Counted from the stretch's first letter, positions 36,606 to 46,592 are shown. The stretch: 64,000 nt of DNA from CAWFPR01 sp963817635 (GCA_963817635.1 CAWFPR010000002.1:62001-126000), one strand, 5' to 3'. The notes: generated from the sequence alone by a model not told the origin. Numbers and translations are program-made.

Positions 36606-37083
36606 ATGAGCGAGGTGCAACGCGGCACTGGCTCGCAGCGCTGACTGGTCGGGGCGCTTCTCTGGAGCGCCGCCGTTCTGGTGGCGCCGCTGGCCTTCAC
36701 CTCTCATTCGCCTGTGCTCGCCGGTGCCGCGGCACTCTTTTATCAATCAGCCGGCCTCGTGTGTCATCAGCGGCCGGAACGCTCGTTCCATCTGCTGGGT
36801 GTGCAGTTGCCGGTCTGCGCCCGCTGTGCCGGGCTGTACTGGTCGGCGGCCGTCGGCGCCATCGTCGCCTGGCTGGCGCGCCCGCGATCTGCCCATGCCG
36901 GCCGCCTGAGGATAGTGCTCGGCCTGGCGGCTCTGCCTACTGCTCTCGACTGTGGGGATTGAATTCGCGGGAATCGCGTACCCATCCAACCTCGTGCGAG
37001 CGCTGTCGGCCCTGCCGCTGGGCGCCGCCGGCGCGTGGGTGTTCATCTCATCGTTGCGCGCCGAAGCGTCAGGAACCGACTGA
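36606..37083 (+). CDS. DUF2085 membrane protein (start uncertain, frame break)
   Basis: Recognised by the DUF2085 cysteine motif CHQRPERSFHLLGVQLPVCARCAGLYW and three hydrophobic segments. From ATG 36606 the frame meets TGA at 36642 and reopens in the same frame, so either the start is a later non-ATG codon (GTG 36681) or the TGA is an error. Near 36940 a second break (an extra C) moves into the frame ending at 37081-37083 with GIEFAGIAYPSNLVRALSAL. Function unknown. Confidence 0.65.
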
Positions 37084-37133
37084 CCCCGCGAGCGCAGCGA
37101 GCCCCCCGTGTAATCGGCTATGATCCGTTGGAC

Positions 37134-37544
37134 ATGGCAACGAAGTCGATACCGGCCGGACGCGCGCGTCCCGCCACGCAACCGGGCACGCTCGTGCTCC
37201 TCTGTCTTGCCGCCTGGGCGGTTCCGGGCGCGGGGCACCTCTGGATGGGGCGGCGTCAGAAGGCGTTCGTGTTCATGCTGGCCCTGCCGGTGATGTTTCT
37301 GCTCGGCCTGCTCCTGCACGGTCGGATCTTTCCATTCGAGTTCTCGGATCCGCTCGTGGGACTGGCCGCGATCGCCGATCTCGGCATAGGCGTGCCGTGG
37401 CTGCTGGCGCGCCTGCTCGAAGCTGGCGCCGGCACCGTGACGGCCGCCACCTATGAGTACGGCAACACCTACATAATCGTCGCCGGCCTGTTGAACTTCC
37501 TCGTGATTCTCGACGCCTACGACATCGGAAAGGGCCGCAAGTGA
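37134..37544 (+). CDS. Membrane protein resembling DUF6677/TM2-like
   Basis: A 136-residue protein with three or four membrane helices. LPGAGHLWMGRRQKAFVF-like residues near 29-47 (VPGAGHLWMGRRQKAFVFML) resemble the TM2/DUF6677 motif for a proline-glycine helix pair. NTYIIVAGLLNFLVILDAYD is typical of this acidobacterial family. It has a four-base overlap with a small membrane protein. Function unknown. Confidence 0.7.
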   Translation: MATKSIPAGRARPATQPGTLVLLCLAAWAVPGAGHLWMGRRQKAFVFMLALPVMFLLGLLLHGRIFPFEFSDPLVGLAAIADLGIGVPWLLARLLEAGAGTVTAATYEYGNTYIIVAGLLNFLVILDAYDIGKGRK

Positions 37545-37714
37545 CGAGTCATGTCCTGTGGATGGCGGTGTTCGCGCTGCTCGTCTCGGTGGTCTTCAGC
37601 GTGCTGCTGCGCGACGAGCCGCGCGCCCAGCTCCGGACGGGCGGACTGATGTTCGGGGGGTTCCTGCTGGCCGCCATCGTCTTCGGCTGGCTGATGTATC
37701 CGCTGCCTCTTTGA
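37541..37714 (+). CDS. Small membrane protein
   Basis: A 57-residue protein from GTG 37541 to TGA 37712-37714 with two hydrophobic segments (VLWMAVFALLVSVVFSVLL and LMFGGFLLAAIVFGWLMY). The GTGA overlap with the preceding gene supports coupling. I do not recognise the family. It ends 61 bases before the enoyl-CoA hydratase. Confidence 0.65.
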   Translation: MTSHVLWMAVFALLVSVVFSVLLRDEPRAQLRTGGLMFGGFLLAAIVFGWLMYPLPL

Positions 37715-37775
37715 GGACCCCGAAGTATACTCAACACCTTCGTCGCCGCCCCGGCGACGCTGACAGACGAGGCCT

Positions 37776-38567
37776 ATGACGCTCGACACGCTCGAAAATC
37801 TTCTGGTCGACCGCGACGGCGCCGTCGCGACCGTGACCGTCAACCGTCCGAAAGTGCTGAACGCGCTGAACACGCAGACGCTCGACGAGCTGCGGCGGGC
37901 GATGCTCGCGCTCAAGTACGACGACAGCGTGCGGGTGGTCGTCATCACCGGCGCGGGAGAGAAGGCGTTCATCGCCGGCGCGGACATCAACGAGCTGTCG
38001 GTGCAGACGCCCGTCGGCGGGCGCGATCACGCCATGCGGGGACAGCACGTCCTCGAGCTGATCGAGCACCTGGGCAAGCCCGTCATCGCCGCGATCAACG
38101 GGTTTGCGCTCGGCGGCGGCTGCGAACTGGCGATGGCCTGCACGCTGCGCATCGCGGCCGACACGGCGCGCCTCGGCCAGCCGGAGATCAATCTCGGCCT
38201 GATCCCCGGCTATGCCGGCACCCAGCGGCTGTCCCGGCTCGTCGGGAAGGGCCGCGCGCTCGAACTGCTGCTGACCGGCGACCACGTGCTCGCGCCCGAG
38301 GCGCACCGGCTGGGGCTCGTGAACCGCGTCGTGCCGGCCGCCGAATTGATGACCGAGGTGCGCAAGCTGGCCGGCTCGCTCGCCTCGAAGGCACCCGTCG
38401 CCGCGCGCTACATCATCGACGCCGTCAACCGCGGGCTGGAGATGCCGTTTGGCGAGGCCCAGGTCTTCGAAGCGACGCTCTTCGGGCTGGTGTCGACGAC
38501 CGACGACATGCGCGAAGGGACCGCGGCGTTTCTCGAGAAGCGCAAAGCGGAGTTCAAGGGGAAGTAG
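37776..38567 (+). CDS. Enoyl-CoA hydratase/isomerase family protein
   Basis: A 263-residue crotonase. The oxyanion-hole segments are AFIAGADINEL and FALGGGCELAMAC; the two catalytic glutamates fit GGCELAMA and the LGQPEINLGLIPGYAGTQRL region. It probably hydrates crotonyl-CoA or similar short chains. It begins ATG 37776 and is followed after four bases by ribH, so it may share a transcript. The acyl-CoA dehydrogenase at 30.7 kb could act before it in beta-oxidation. Confidence 0.92.
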   Translation: MTLDTLENLLVDRDGAVATVTVNRPKVLNALNTQTLDELRRAMLALKYDDSVRVVVITGAGEKAFIAGADINELSVQTPVGGRDHAMRGQHVLELIEHLGKPVIAAINGFALGGGCELAMACTLRIAADTARLGQPEINLGLIPGYAGTQRLSRLVGKGRALELLLTGDHVLAPEAHRLGLVNRVVPAAELMTEVRKLAGSLASKAPVAARYIIDAVNRGLEMPFGEAQVFEATLFGLVSTTDDMREGTAAFLEKRKAEFKGK

Positions 38568-38570
38568 CCC

Positions 38571-39122
38571 GTGCGCCAATCAGACCCCGCCGCGCCGCAG
38601 GCACCGCTCCCGGCCGCGGCCGGCTTTCGCTTCGCGGTCTTCGTATCCCGGTTCAACGAGACGGTGACGGGCGCGCTGCGCACGGGCGCCGAAGCGGCGC
38701 TTCGCGAGGCCGGCGCCGCGGCTGCCGACATCGAGGTGTTCGAGGTGCCGGGCGCCTTCGAGCTGCCGCAGGCGGCGCGGTGTGCCGCGGAAACGGGCCG
38801 ATTCGACGCCGTCGTGTGCCTCGGCTGCGTGATTCGGGGCGAGACGCCGCACTTCGAGTACATCTCGTCGGCCGTTGCGCACGGGGTCATGGACGCCTCG
38901 GGTGAGACGGGCGTGCCCATCGCCTTCGGCGTGCTCACCACCGACACCCAGGCGCAGGCCAAGGCGCGGTCGGGCGACGGGCGCGACAACAAGGGCTTCG
39001 AGGCGGCCGCGGCCGCCGTCGAGATGGCGGTCCTGTTCCGCCGGCTCGGACGCCCCGCGGCGTCGCGCGCGACCGCGGCACGCGCATTCGGGTTCGAGCC
39101 GGCGCGCGGGACCGGCCGATGA
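38571..39122 (+). CDS. ribH: 6,7-dimethyl-8-ribityllumazine synthase
   Basis: RibH forms the penultimate intermediate of riboflavin from the pyrimidine and dihydroxybutanone phosphate. Signatures: FVSRFNETVT (substrate loop), FEVPGAFELPQAA, CLGCVIRGETPHFEYIS and VPIAFGVLTTDT, plus the catalytic His in TPHFEYI. The C-terminal 40 residues after the enzyme fold are Ala/Arg-rich. It starts with GTG 38571 and overlaps the nusB ATG by four bases, a common bacterial pair (ribH-nusB). About 183 residues. Confidence 0.95.
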   Translation: MRQSDPAAPQAPLPAAAGFRFAVFVSRFNETVTGALRTGAEAALREAGAAAADIEVFEVPGAFELPQAARCAAETGRFDAVVCLGCVIRGETPHFEYISSAVAHGVMDASGETGVPIAFGVLTTDTQAQAKARSGDGRDNKGFEAAAAAVEMAVLFRRLGRPAASRATAARAFGFEPARGTGR

Positions 39123-39556
39123 CCCGCGTCGACGGCGCGGGCCGGCGCCGCGCGCGCGCCGCGGCGCTCCAGATGCTCTACCAGATGGAGGTCGGCCGCG
39201 CCGGCCTCCATGAAACCATCGCCACCTACTGGCCGTCGCGCGACGCTGACGAGGATCTCGACGAGGACCTGCGCGCGTTCGCCGACGGCCTCGTCCGTGG
39301 CACGACCGAACGGATCGAGCAGATCGACGGACTGCTCCGCGCGCACGCGCAGAACTGGCGCGTCGAGCGGATGGCGGTGATCGACCGGCTCGTCCTGCGC
39401 CTGGCCGCCTACGAGATGCTGGCCGATCCGGAGACGCCGGCGAAGGTCGTGATCAACGAAGCGCTGGAGCTGGCGCGGACCTATACGGGCGACGAGGCGG
39501 TCGCCTTCGTCAACGGCGTGCTGGATTCGGTGCGCAAGGAGCTGAATCGGGAGTGA
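39119..39556 (+). CDS. nusB: Transcription antitermination factor NusB
   Basis: A 145-residue all-helical RNA-binding protein with ALQMLYQMEVG near the start and the C-terminal AKVVINEALELARTY, GDEAVAFVNGVLD motif. NusB with S10 holds BoxA RNA for antitermination, mainly of rRNA operons. The ribH-nusB overlap is ATGA. The next gene, lysS, starts after 79 bases without a recognisable terminator. Confidence 0.95.
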   Translation: MTRVDGAGRRRARAAALQMLYQMEVGRAGLHETIATYWPSRDADEDLDEDLRAFADGLVRGTTERIEQIDGLLRAHAQNWRVERMAVIDRLVLRLAAYEMLADPETPAKVVINEALELARTYTGDEAVAFVNGVLDSVRKELNRE

Positions 39557-39635
39557 GCGTCCGGACGTCACGGGTTCCCGCAGCGCCCGGCGTCACCCGG
39601 ACGTCGCGTATTCACGAGGCCGAAGAAGATCGTCA

Positions 39636-41144
39636 ATGACCGAAGAGTTCCGAGAGTCCGATCTCCTGCGGCAGCGCCGCGCCAACTTCGACGAGCTGGT
39701 CCGGCTCGGCGTGGAGGTGTATCCCCGTACGTTCGCGCGAACCGACACGGTGGACCAGCTCGTGGAGGCGCACGGCGCGAAGACGAAGGAGGCGCTCGAA
39801 GCCGCCCCGATCGAGACGACGACCGCCGGCCGCGTGCTGGCGATCCGGAGCTTCGGCAAGGCGAACTTCGTCGTCATCTCGGACGGGCGTTCGCGCATCC
39901 AGGTCTACATCCGCAAGGACGCCGTGTCGGAGCGCGATTTCGCGATTTTCAGGCTGCTGGATTTCGGCGACTTCATCGGCGTGCGCGGCCACCTCTTTCG
40001 CACGAAGACCAACGAGCTGACGATCCACGCGACCTCGCTCGAGTTCCTGGTCAAGTGCTTCGTGCCGCTGCCCGAGAAGTGGCACGGCCTGAGCGACATC
40101 GAAACGCGGTACCGCCAGCGGTACCTCGATCTGATCGTGAACCCGGACTCGCGCAAGGTGTTCGAGGTGCGCAGCCGCGTGCTGGCGTCGCTCCGGGCGT
40201 TCCTGAACGGGCGCGGCTACCTGGAGGTCGAGACGCCGATGATGCAGCCGATCGCGGGCGGCGCGCTGGCGCGGCCGTTCGTCACGCATCACAACGCGCT
40301 CGACATGCAGCTCTTCCTGCGCATCGCGCCCGAGCTGTATCTCAAGCGCCTGACGGTGGGCGGCATCGAACGCGTGTACGAGATCAACCGGAACTTCAGG
40401 AACGAGGGGATCTCGACCCAGCACAATCCCGAGTTCACGATGCTCGAGTTCTACCAGGCCTACAGCGACTACCAGGAGCTGATGGCCATGACCGAAGAGA
40501 TGCTGTCGGTCGTGGCGCGGGAGGCGATCGGCACCGATCAGGTCAGGTTCGGCGGGCACGACATCTCGCTCGCCCCGCCCTACCGGCGCGTCTCGCTGCG
40601 TGAGGGCGCGCGGCGGTCGGCGGGCGAGAAGCTCGGCGTGGCGATCAGCGACGCCGACCTGCGGAGCCGCGACACGGCGGCCGATCTGGCGCGCAAGCTG
40701 GGCCTCGATGTCCAGCCGGGCTGGGGCGCGGGCAAGATCGCGACCGACATCTTCGAGCGGCTCAACGAACACGATCTGGTGCAGCCGACCTTCGTCTACG
40801 ACTTTCCGACCGAAGTGTCGCCGCTCTCGAAGCAGAAGCCGGACGATCTCGACACGGTCGAACGTTTCGAGCTGTACATCGGCGGATTCGAGGTGGCCAA
40901 CGCCTTCAGCGAGCTGAACGACCCGGCCGAGCAGCGGCGCCGCTTCGAGGCGCAGCTCGCGGATCGCGCGGCGGGCGACCTCGAAGCGCACGCGATGGAC
41001 GAGGACTACATCCGGGCGCTCGAGCACGGGCTGCCGCCGACGGCCGGCGAAGGCGTCGGGATCGACCGCTTCGTGATGCTGCTGACCAACAGCCCGTCGA
41101 TTCGCGACGTCATCCTGTTCCCGCTGATGCGCCCGCGGGGGTGA
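39636..41144 (+). CDS. lysS: Lysyl-tRNA synthetase (class II)
   Basis: A 502-residue class II synthetase. The N-terminal OB-fold (about 60-150) binds the anticodon; motif 1 includes RVLASLRAFLNGRGYLEVETPMM, motif 2 RNEGISTQHNPEFTMLEFY, and motif 3 GVGIDRFVMLL. Lysine-specific residues fit the LysRS-2 family, and the frame is intact. The stop is followed directly by an AAAGGTAAAGG-type array. Class I LysRS is absent from this window. Confidence 0.96.
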   Translation: MTEEFRESDLLRQRRANFDELVRLGVEVYPRTFARTDTVDQLVEAHGAKTKEALEAAPIETTTAGRVLAIRSFGKANFVVISDGRSRIQVYIRKDAVSERDFAIFRLLDFGDFIGVRGHLFRTKTNELTIHATSLEFLVKCFVPLPEKWHGLSDIETRYRQRYLDLIVNPDSRKVFEVRSRVLASLRAFLNGRGYLEVETPMMQPIAGGALARPFVTHHNALDMQLFLRIAPELYLKRLTVGGIERVYEINRNFRNEGISTQHNPEFTMLEFYQAYSDYQELMAMTEEMLSVVAREAIGTDQVRFGGHDISLAPPYRRVSLREGARRSAGEKLGVAISDADLRSRDTAADLARKLGLDVQPGWGAGKIATDIFERLNEHDLVQPTFVYDFPTEVSPLSKQKPDDLDTVERFELYIGGFEVANAFSELNDPAEQRRRFEAQLADRAAGDLEAHAMDEDYIRALEHGLPPTAGEGVGIDRFVMLLTNSPSIRDVILFPLMRPRG

Positions 41145-41276
41145 AAGGTAAAGGAAAAAGGGAAATGGAAAATGGAAAAGGAAAGGTAAAGGGAAAAGTA
41201 GGGAGGTATGGGATAGGGTAAGAGAGTGAATAAAGGACGGTTTACCATTTTCCATTTACCTTCCATTTTCCATTTC
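41145..41276. repeat. AAATGGA inverted arrays between lysS and lolC/E
   Basis: The left arm begins at the lysS stop (AAAGGTAAAGGAAAAAGGG, AAATGGAAAATGGAAAAGG). The right arm (about 41240-41276) is the complement (TTTACCATTTTCCATTTACC). The right arm ends at the start codon of the Lol gene, so mRNA from lysS could fold as an extended hairpin. No other content. Confidence 0.88.
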
Positions 41277-42505
41277 GTGACATCTACCCTACGAACTGTT
41301 CATCGCGTTCCGCTACCTGCTGGCCCGGCGCAAGCAGGCGTTCATCTCGCTCATCTCCCTGATTTCGATTCTCGGCGTGACCGTCGGCGTCATGGCGCTG
41401 CTGATCGCGCTGGCGCTGATGACCGGCCTCCAGGGGGAACTGCGCGACCGGATCGTCGGCTCGGCGGCGCACGTGTACGTCTTCAAGATCGGCGGCATCC
41501 AGGATCCGGCTGCCGAAGTGGCGCGCGTGCGCGGCATTCCGCGCGTGGTTGGCGCGGCACCGGTCGTGCTGGGCCCGGGCATGATCGGCGCGGGCGACAA
41601 GGATGCCTTCATCACCATCAAGGGCGTGGACCCCGCCCTCGAGAACGACGTCACCAACATCAGCAAGTCGATCCAGACCGGCAGCCTCGCGGCGCTCGAG
41701 CCGCGCGAAGGGCAGCCGGACGGCATCCTCATCGGCCGCGAGCTGTCGAAGAAGCTGAACGCGTTCGTCGGCGACGAGATCCAGATCATCACGCCGCAGG
41801 GACGGCTGTCGCCCATGGGCATGCTGTACCTGCCGCACCGGTTCAAGGTGGTCGGCATCTTCAGCCTGGGCCTGTTCGAGTACGACGAAGCCTATGGTTT
41901 CGTCGCGCTGAGCGTGGCCGAGCGCCTGCTCGACAAGGAGCACCCCGACTTCATCGAGGTCCGGCTCGACGACATGTTCGCGGCGCGCGAAGTCGCCCAG
42001 GGCATTCCGGCGCGGCTGGGATCCGACTACCTGGCGCAGGACTGGGCCGACATCAACGGGTCGCTCTTCTCGGCGCTCTGGCTCGAGAAGATGGCCATCT
42101 CGATCACGATCGGCCTCATCGTCATGGTCGCGGCGCTCAACATCGTCGCCTCGCTGGTGCTGCTCGTGATGGAGAAGAGCCGCGACATCGCGATTCTGAA
42201 GACGATGGGAAGTTCGGCGGCGAGCATCCGGCGGATCTTCATGTTCCAGGGGCTGGTCATCGGGCTGGTGGGAACCGCGATGGGCGCGCTCGGCGGCACG
42301 GTGCTCATCTACATCCTCGACAGGTACAAGCTGATCCACGTCCCGATCGACGTCTACCAGATTTCGTACGTGCCGTTCACGCTGCTGCCGCTCGACTTCG
42401 CGGTCGTCATTCGTGTCGGCGATCGCGATCTGCTTCGTGGCGACGATCTATCCGTCGCGTCAGGCGTCGAAGCTCGATCCCGCGCAGGCGCTGCGGTATC
42501 AGTAG
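41277..42505 (+). CDS. LolC/LolE-type lipoprotein-releasing permease (frame breaks)
   Basis: An inner-membrane FtsX-like permease of the LolCDE complex that releases lipoproteins to LolA. N-terminal helix (PYELFIAFRYLLARRKQAFI, LIALALMTGLQ), a large periplasmic domain (about 55-260), and three helices (TIGLIVMVAALNIVASL, FMFQGLVIGLVGTA and the last ending at QASKLDPAQALRYQ). Two extra bases, near 41286 and 42412, break the frame. The start is GTG 41277. The partner ATPase lolD follows after 18 bases. Confidence 0.88.
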
Positions 42506-42523
42506 AGCAGGCAGCAGACAGGC

Positions 42524-43198
42524 ATGTCATTCATCGAAGTCTCCGGTGTCATGAAGGCCTACCCGATGGGGGGCGCCCCGCTGCCGGTGCTCAAGGGCGT
42601 GGACGTGGCGCTCGAGCACGGGGAGATGGTCGCGATTGTCGGCGCGTCGGGTGTCGGCAAGAGCACGCTGCTGCACGTGCTCGGCGGCCTCGACGCGATA
42701 GACGGCGGATCGATCCGCATTGGCGAGACCGAGGTGAGCGCGCTGCCCGACGCGGCGGTGGTGGCCTTCCGCAACAGGAACGTCGGGTTCGTCTTCCAGT
42801 TCCATCACCTGCTGCCCGAGTTCAGCGCGCTCGAGAACGCCGAGATGCCGATGCGCATCGCGCGGCTCCCGGCGGTCGAGCGGCGCGAGCGCGCCACGGC
42901 GCTGCTGCAGCGCGTCGGGCTGGGCGAACGGCTCGAGCATCGGCCCGGCATGCTGTCGGGCGGCGAGCAGCAGCGCGTGGCGATCGCGCGCGCGCTCGTG
43001 ATGGCCCCGATCCTGCTGCTCGCCGACGAGCCGACCGGCGATCTCGACGAGCATACCGCCGACACGCTGCACGAACTGCTGAAAGAGATGCACCGCGAGC
43101 GCGGGTTGACGTCGATTATCGCGACGCACAACCCGCGGCTCGCGGCGGCCTGCGACCGCATCCTGCGGCTCGAAGACGGGCGGCTCCGGCCCGCATAA
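42524..43198 (+). CDS. lolD: LolD-type ABC transporter ATPase
   Basis: A 224-residue ABC ATPase. Walker A is GASGVGKST, the Q-loop FVFQFHHLLPEFSALENAEMP, signature LSGGEQQRVAIARAL, Walker B LLLADEPTGDLD, and H-loop near IATHNPRL. The stretch LLPEFSALEN is the LolD-specific box in the Q-loop region. The protein couples ATP to lipoprotein release with the preceding permease. The last codons (RLRPA and stop) form the start of a tandem repeat unit that is repeated twice downstream. Confidence 0.93.
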   Translation: MSFIEVSGVMKAYPMGGAPLPVLKGVDVALEHGEMVAIVGASGVGKSTLLHVLGGLDAIDGGSIRIGETEVSALPDAAVVAFRNRNVGFVFQFHHLLPEFSALENAEMPMRIARLPAVERRERATALLQRVGLGERLEHRPGMLSGGEQQRVAIARALVMAPILLLADEPTGDLDEHTADTLHELLKEMHRERGLTSIIATHNPRLAAACDRILRLEDGRLRPA

Positions 43199-43630
43199 TC
43201 AACGACAGCCGCAGTCGAACTGTACGGGCCGACGGCCCTCACGAAGAGCCACGAAGGGCACGAAGCACACGAAGCACGTTGTTCTGGTGTCCCGCTGCGA
43301 TCGTGTCCTGCGGGCTCGGAGACCGGCGGCTCAGCTCCGGCCCGCATAATCAACGACAGCCGCAGTCGAACTGCACGGGCCGACGGCCCTCACGAAGAGC
43401 CACGAAGGGCACGAAGCACACGAAGCACGTTGTTCTGGTGTCCCCCTGCAATCGTGTCCTGCGGGCTCGGAGACCGGCGGTCAGCTCCGGCCCGCAGGAT
43501 CAGAAACAGCCGCAGTCGAACTGCACGGGCCGACGGCCCTCACGAAGAGCCACGAAGGGCACGAAGCACACGAAGCACGTTGTTCTGGTGTCCCGCTGCA
43601 ATCGGGTCCTGCGGCGTGGAGGCGAGTGGT
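43186..43630 (+). repeat. Tandem repeat, about 150 bp x3, with CACGAAG units
   Basis: Three copies start at 43186, 43337 and 43487 (periods 151 and 150), each with CCGGCCCGCA, then CAGCCGCAGTCGAACTG, GGGCCGACGGCCCTCACGAA and CACGAAG units. The first copy begins inside the lolD coding end. Together with the segment to 43804 this 606-base gap holds no gene. Confidence 0.92.
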
Positions 43631-43704
43631 GCACGTGGGGCGAGACTGCCGTGTGCGGGCGCAGGCCTTTGCGCTGCTGGACGCCGGCCGCAGGCCGGCG
43701 TGCG

Positions 43705-43800
43705 ACCCGCTCCAGCCGGCAGTCCTTCGTGGCGCTTCGTGTCCTTCGTGCTGTCCTTCGTGACGTGCCGTCGGCCCGTGCAGTTCGACAGTAGCTGTCG
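43705..43800 (-). repeat. Inverted arm of the lolD repeat before murJ end
   Basis: CCTTCGTGGCGCTTCGTGTCC, CTTCGTGCTGTCCTTCGTG and the complement of GAACTGCACGGGCCGACGG are the reverse complement of the 150-bp unit. They end a few bases before the murJ stop at 43806. Confidence 0.88.
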
Positions 43801-43805
43801 GTGAC

Positions 43806-45399
43806 TTAGCGCAACCCCCGCAGCCGGGGCACCGGCACGCCGAGCGCGGCGGCGGCGCCGAGGTAGGTGACGCCGAAGGTCCCGAGGACGAGCGCCGCGC
43901 GGACGGCCGGCGCCCAGCTGCGCAGGGCATCGTAGAGGGCGATCCACTCCTGACTCCGCATCACCCACCCGAGCGCCGCGCCGGCGAGCGCCGCGGCCCA
44001 GAGCCGCGCCAGCCGGCCGGCGCCGACACCGGTCGCGCCGATGCGCCGCGCGAGGCCGCGGCGCAGCAGGAAGAACTCGACCCACCCGGCCAGGCCGGCT
44101 GACGCCGTCAGGCCGGCCGCACCCCAGCGCGCGGGTACGCCGAGCCATCCGGGCAGCATGAGCGCGAACACGTAGCCGAGTGCCGTGACCAGCGCGACCC
44201 GGATCACCGCAAAGCGCAGCGGCGTGCGCGTGTCGCCCAGTGCGTAGAACGCCGCCGAATACAACCGGCCCATCGTCGAGGCGAGCAGACCGACCGAGGA
44301 TCCGGCGAGGATGCCCCAGACGTACTGCGCGTCCTCGGGCCCGAATCGCCCCGTCTGGAGCAGTGCCGCGGCGATTACATCCCCGAAAGCCAGGAACGCC
44401 ATGGCCGACGGCACCACGAAGAAGGCGATGCGCCGGAGGCCCTGGCGTCAGGCGCTCGCGCAGCGCTTCGTCGCGGCCGTCGCCGGTCGCCGTCGCGCCC
44501 GACATCGCCGGCAGTTCGGCCGCCGAAATCGACATCCCGAACAGGCTCACCGGCAGCGTGTAGAGCACCTGCGCGTACGTCAGGCCCGTCACCGCGCCGG
44601 TCGGGAGCAGGCTCGCGAGCAGCGTGTCGATGTAGGCGCTGACCTGCACGACGCCGCGGCTCACGAACACCGGCACGAAATTGCGCACCACCGTGCGCAC
44701 ATCGCCCGTCACGGCGAGCGCGGGCCCGCGCCCGGCATGGCGGAAGACCGCCAGGACCGACGGGAGCTGGATGCCGAACTGGAGCGCACTGCCGACCACC
44801 GACGCGACACCGAGATAGACCGCCAGTTCCGGAAGGGGACGACCCGGTCCGAAGAACCAGAGGGCCGCAATCATCGCGGCGTTCCACATGACGGGCGCCG
44901 TATACGAGATGAAGAACCGGCGGTGGCTGTTCAGGACGCCGAGACACCAGGCCGAAATCACCAGGAGACCGGCGCCCGGAAAGAGGATGCGCACCAGCGT
45001 GGTCGTCAGCGCGCGCTTGGGACCGCTGAAGCCGGGCGCGATCACGCCGATGAGCAGCGGCGCCAGCAGCACGCCGGCGACGACCAGCACCGACGTGACC
45101 AGCGACAGGATCCCGAAGACCGTCCGCGCCACGCGGTCCGCCTCGTCCTCGCGATCGCGCGCCAGCAGTCCCGCGTAGACGGGAATGAACGACGCCGACA
45201 GGGCGCCTTCGCCGAACAGGTTCTGGAGCAGGTTCGGGATCCGGAACGCCGCGTTGAACGCGTCGCCCGCGTCGGACTGCACGGCGAAGAAATGGCTGAA
45301 GAGCGCGATCCGCGCGAGCCCTGTGATGCGGCTGAGCAGAATGCCCGCGGCGACGAGCGCGGCCGAGCGCGACGAACTGGGGGAGGCTTTGGAAGGCAT
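43806..45399 (-). CDS. murJ: Lipid II flippase MurJ (frame break)
   Basis: A MVF-family integral membrane protein of about 530 residues with at least twelve membrane segments. The N-terminal part (LLSRITGLARIALFSHFFA, FNAAFRIPNLLQNLFGEGALSASFIPVY) is diagnostic for MurJ. It flips lipid II across the inner membrane for cell-wall synthesis. A single extra C near 44448 breaks the frame (LTQGLRRIAFF after repair). ATG 45399 is the start. It is followed downstream by the inverted lolD repeat. Confidence 0.92.
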
Positions 45400-45470
45400 C
45401 GCTGCCGCCCTTCGACGGGCCCGGGCGTCCCGCGGCCCGTCGAGAGGGACAGCGTCAGTCTACTTCGAGT

Positions 45471-46062
45471 TTACTTCCCGACCGTGAACGGCGCGGTCGC
45501 CATGTTGTTGTCCCACATGATCACCAGCTTGCCGCCGCTCGCCGTGACATCGGCGAAGTCCAGGCAAGCTGGTCGATCGAGAGCGGCATCTTGTCCACTT
45601 TCATCGCGACGCGCGCGACGTCCTTGTCGGCCGTGTAGCCGAAGCCGCCCCAGAGCGCCGCCTTGTTGGACGGGTCGTACTTTTCCTGCGCCGGCCATGA
45701 TGGACACCACCAGCGTCCAGTCAGTCGGCGACTTCAGATCGATGAACATCGTGTAGGTGCCGGCCGCGACCGTCTTGCCGCCGATCTGGAGCGGCACCTC
45801 CGTGGTCAACTGCGTCGATCACGTTCGCGCCCGCGCGCCAGATGGGGCCGTTGGCGAGCAGGTTCTTGCCGTACTCGGCGCCGCTCCCCCAGAGCGTCGC
45901 CCGCCCGCGCTTGATCGGCGCGCCGTACCAGATGTCGATCCACTTGTCGCCGATCTGGGTGGACGCCTTGGCCGCCGGGCTGGCGGGGCGCTTCTCCTGC
46001 GCGCCGACGACCGTTCCGGCCACCGCCAGGGCGCACGCGAGCGTCATCACTTTCTTGATCAT
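45471..46062 (-). CDS. DUF2911 secreted protein (multiple frame breaks)
   Basis: Signal peptide (MIKKVMTLACALAVAGTVVGA), then GDKWIDIWYGAPIKRGR and LWGSGAEYGKNLLANGPIWR, and the DUF2911 body with GGKTVAAGTYTMFIDL, TLVVSIMAG and a C-terminal GKLVIMWDNN. Breaks lie near 45565, 45690 and 45810; two are repaired by deleting one base, while the one at 45565 needs a base added. The end is fixed by FTVGK and a stop at 45471. Function unknown; secreted beta-sandwich expected. Confidence 0.75.
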
Positions 46063-46088
46063 GCTGTCGTTGTCCTCCTCGTCGAGCA

Positions 46089-46190
<102 letters not shown>

Positions 46191-46205
46191 CGCTATACTC
46201 GCGTC

Positions 46206-46592
46206 ATGCGGCAGAACATCTCGAGCGGGACGAAATGGGAGCCACTCGTCGGCTACTCGCGGGCGGTGCGCGTCGGGCAGGTCGTGCACGTGTCGGGGAC
46301 GACGGCCACCGGGACGGACGGCGCGCTGGTTGGCCTGGGGGATGCGCATGCGCAGACGATCCAGACGCTGAAGAACATCGAGCGCGCGCTCGAGCAGGCC
46401 GGAGCCTCGCTCCGGCACGTCGTCCGCACGCGGATCTTCGTGACCAACATCATCCGCGACTGGGAAGCCGTCGGCCGGGCGCACGGCGAAATCCTCGGCG
46501 CCATCCGGCCGAGCACGACCATGGTCGAGGTCAGCCGGCTCATCGACCCCGACATGCTGGTGGAAATCGAGGCCGAGGCGCTCATCGACTGA
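46206..46592 (+). CDS. RidA family protein
   Basis: A 128-residue YjgF/RidA-type protein. Conserved parts are VVHVSGTTATG near the start, TLKNIERALEQAGASLRHVVRT in the middle and VEVSRLIDPDMLVEIEAEA at the end; the Arg that binds carboxylate in RidA would be in HVVRTRIF. RidA hydrolyses reactive enamine and imine intermediates. ATG 46206 is 16 bases after the repeat array. It has no close partner here. Confidence 0.9.
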   Translation: MRQNISSGTKWEPLVGYSRAVRVGQVVHVSGTTATGTDGALVGLGDAHAQTIQTLKNIERALEQAGASLRHVVRTRIFVTNIIRDWEAVGRAHGEILGAIRPSTTMVEVSRLIDPDMLVEIEAEALID

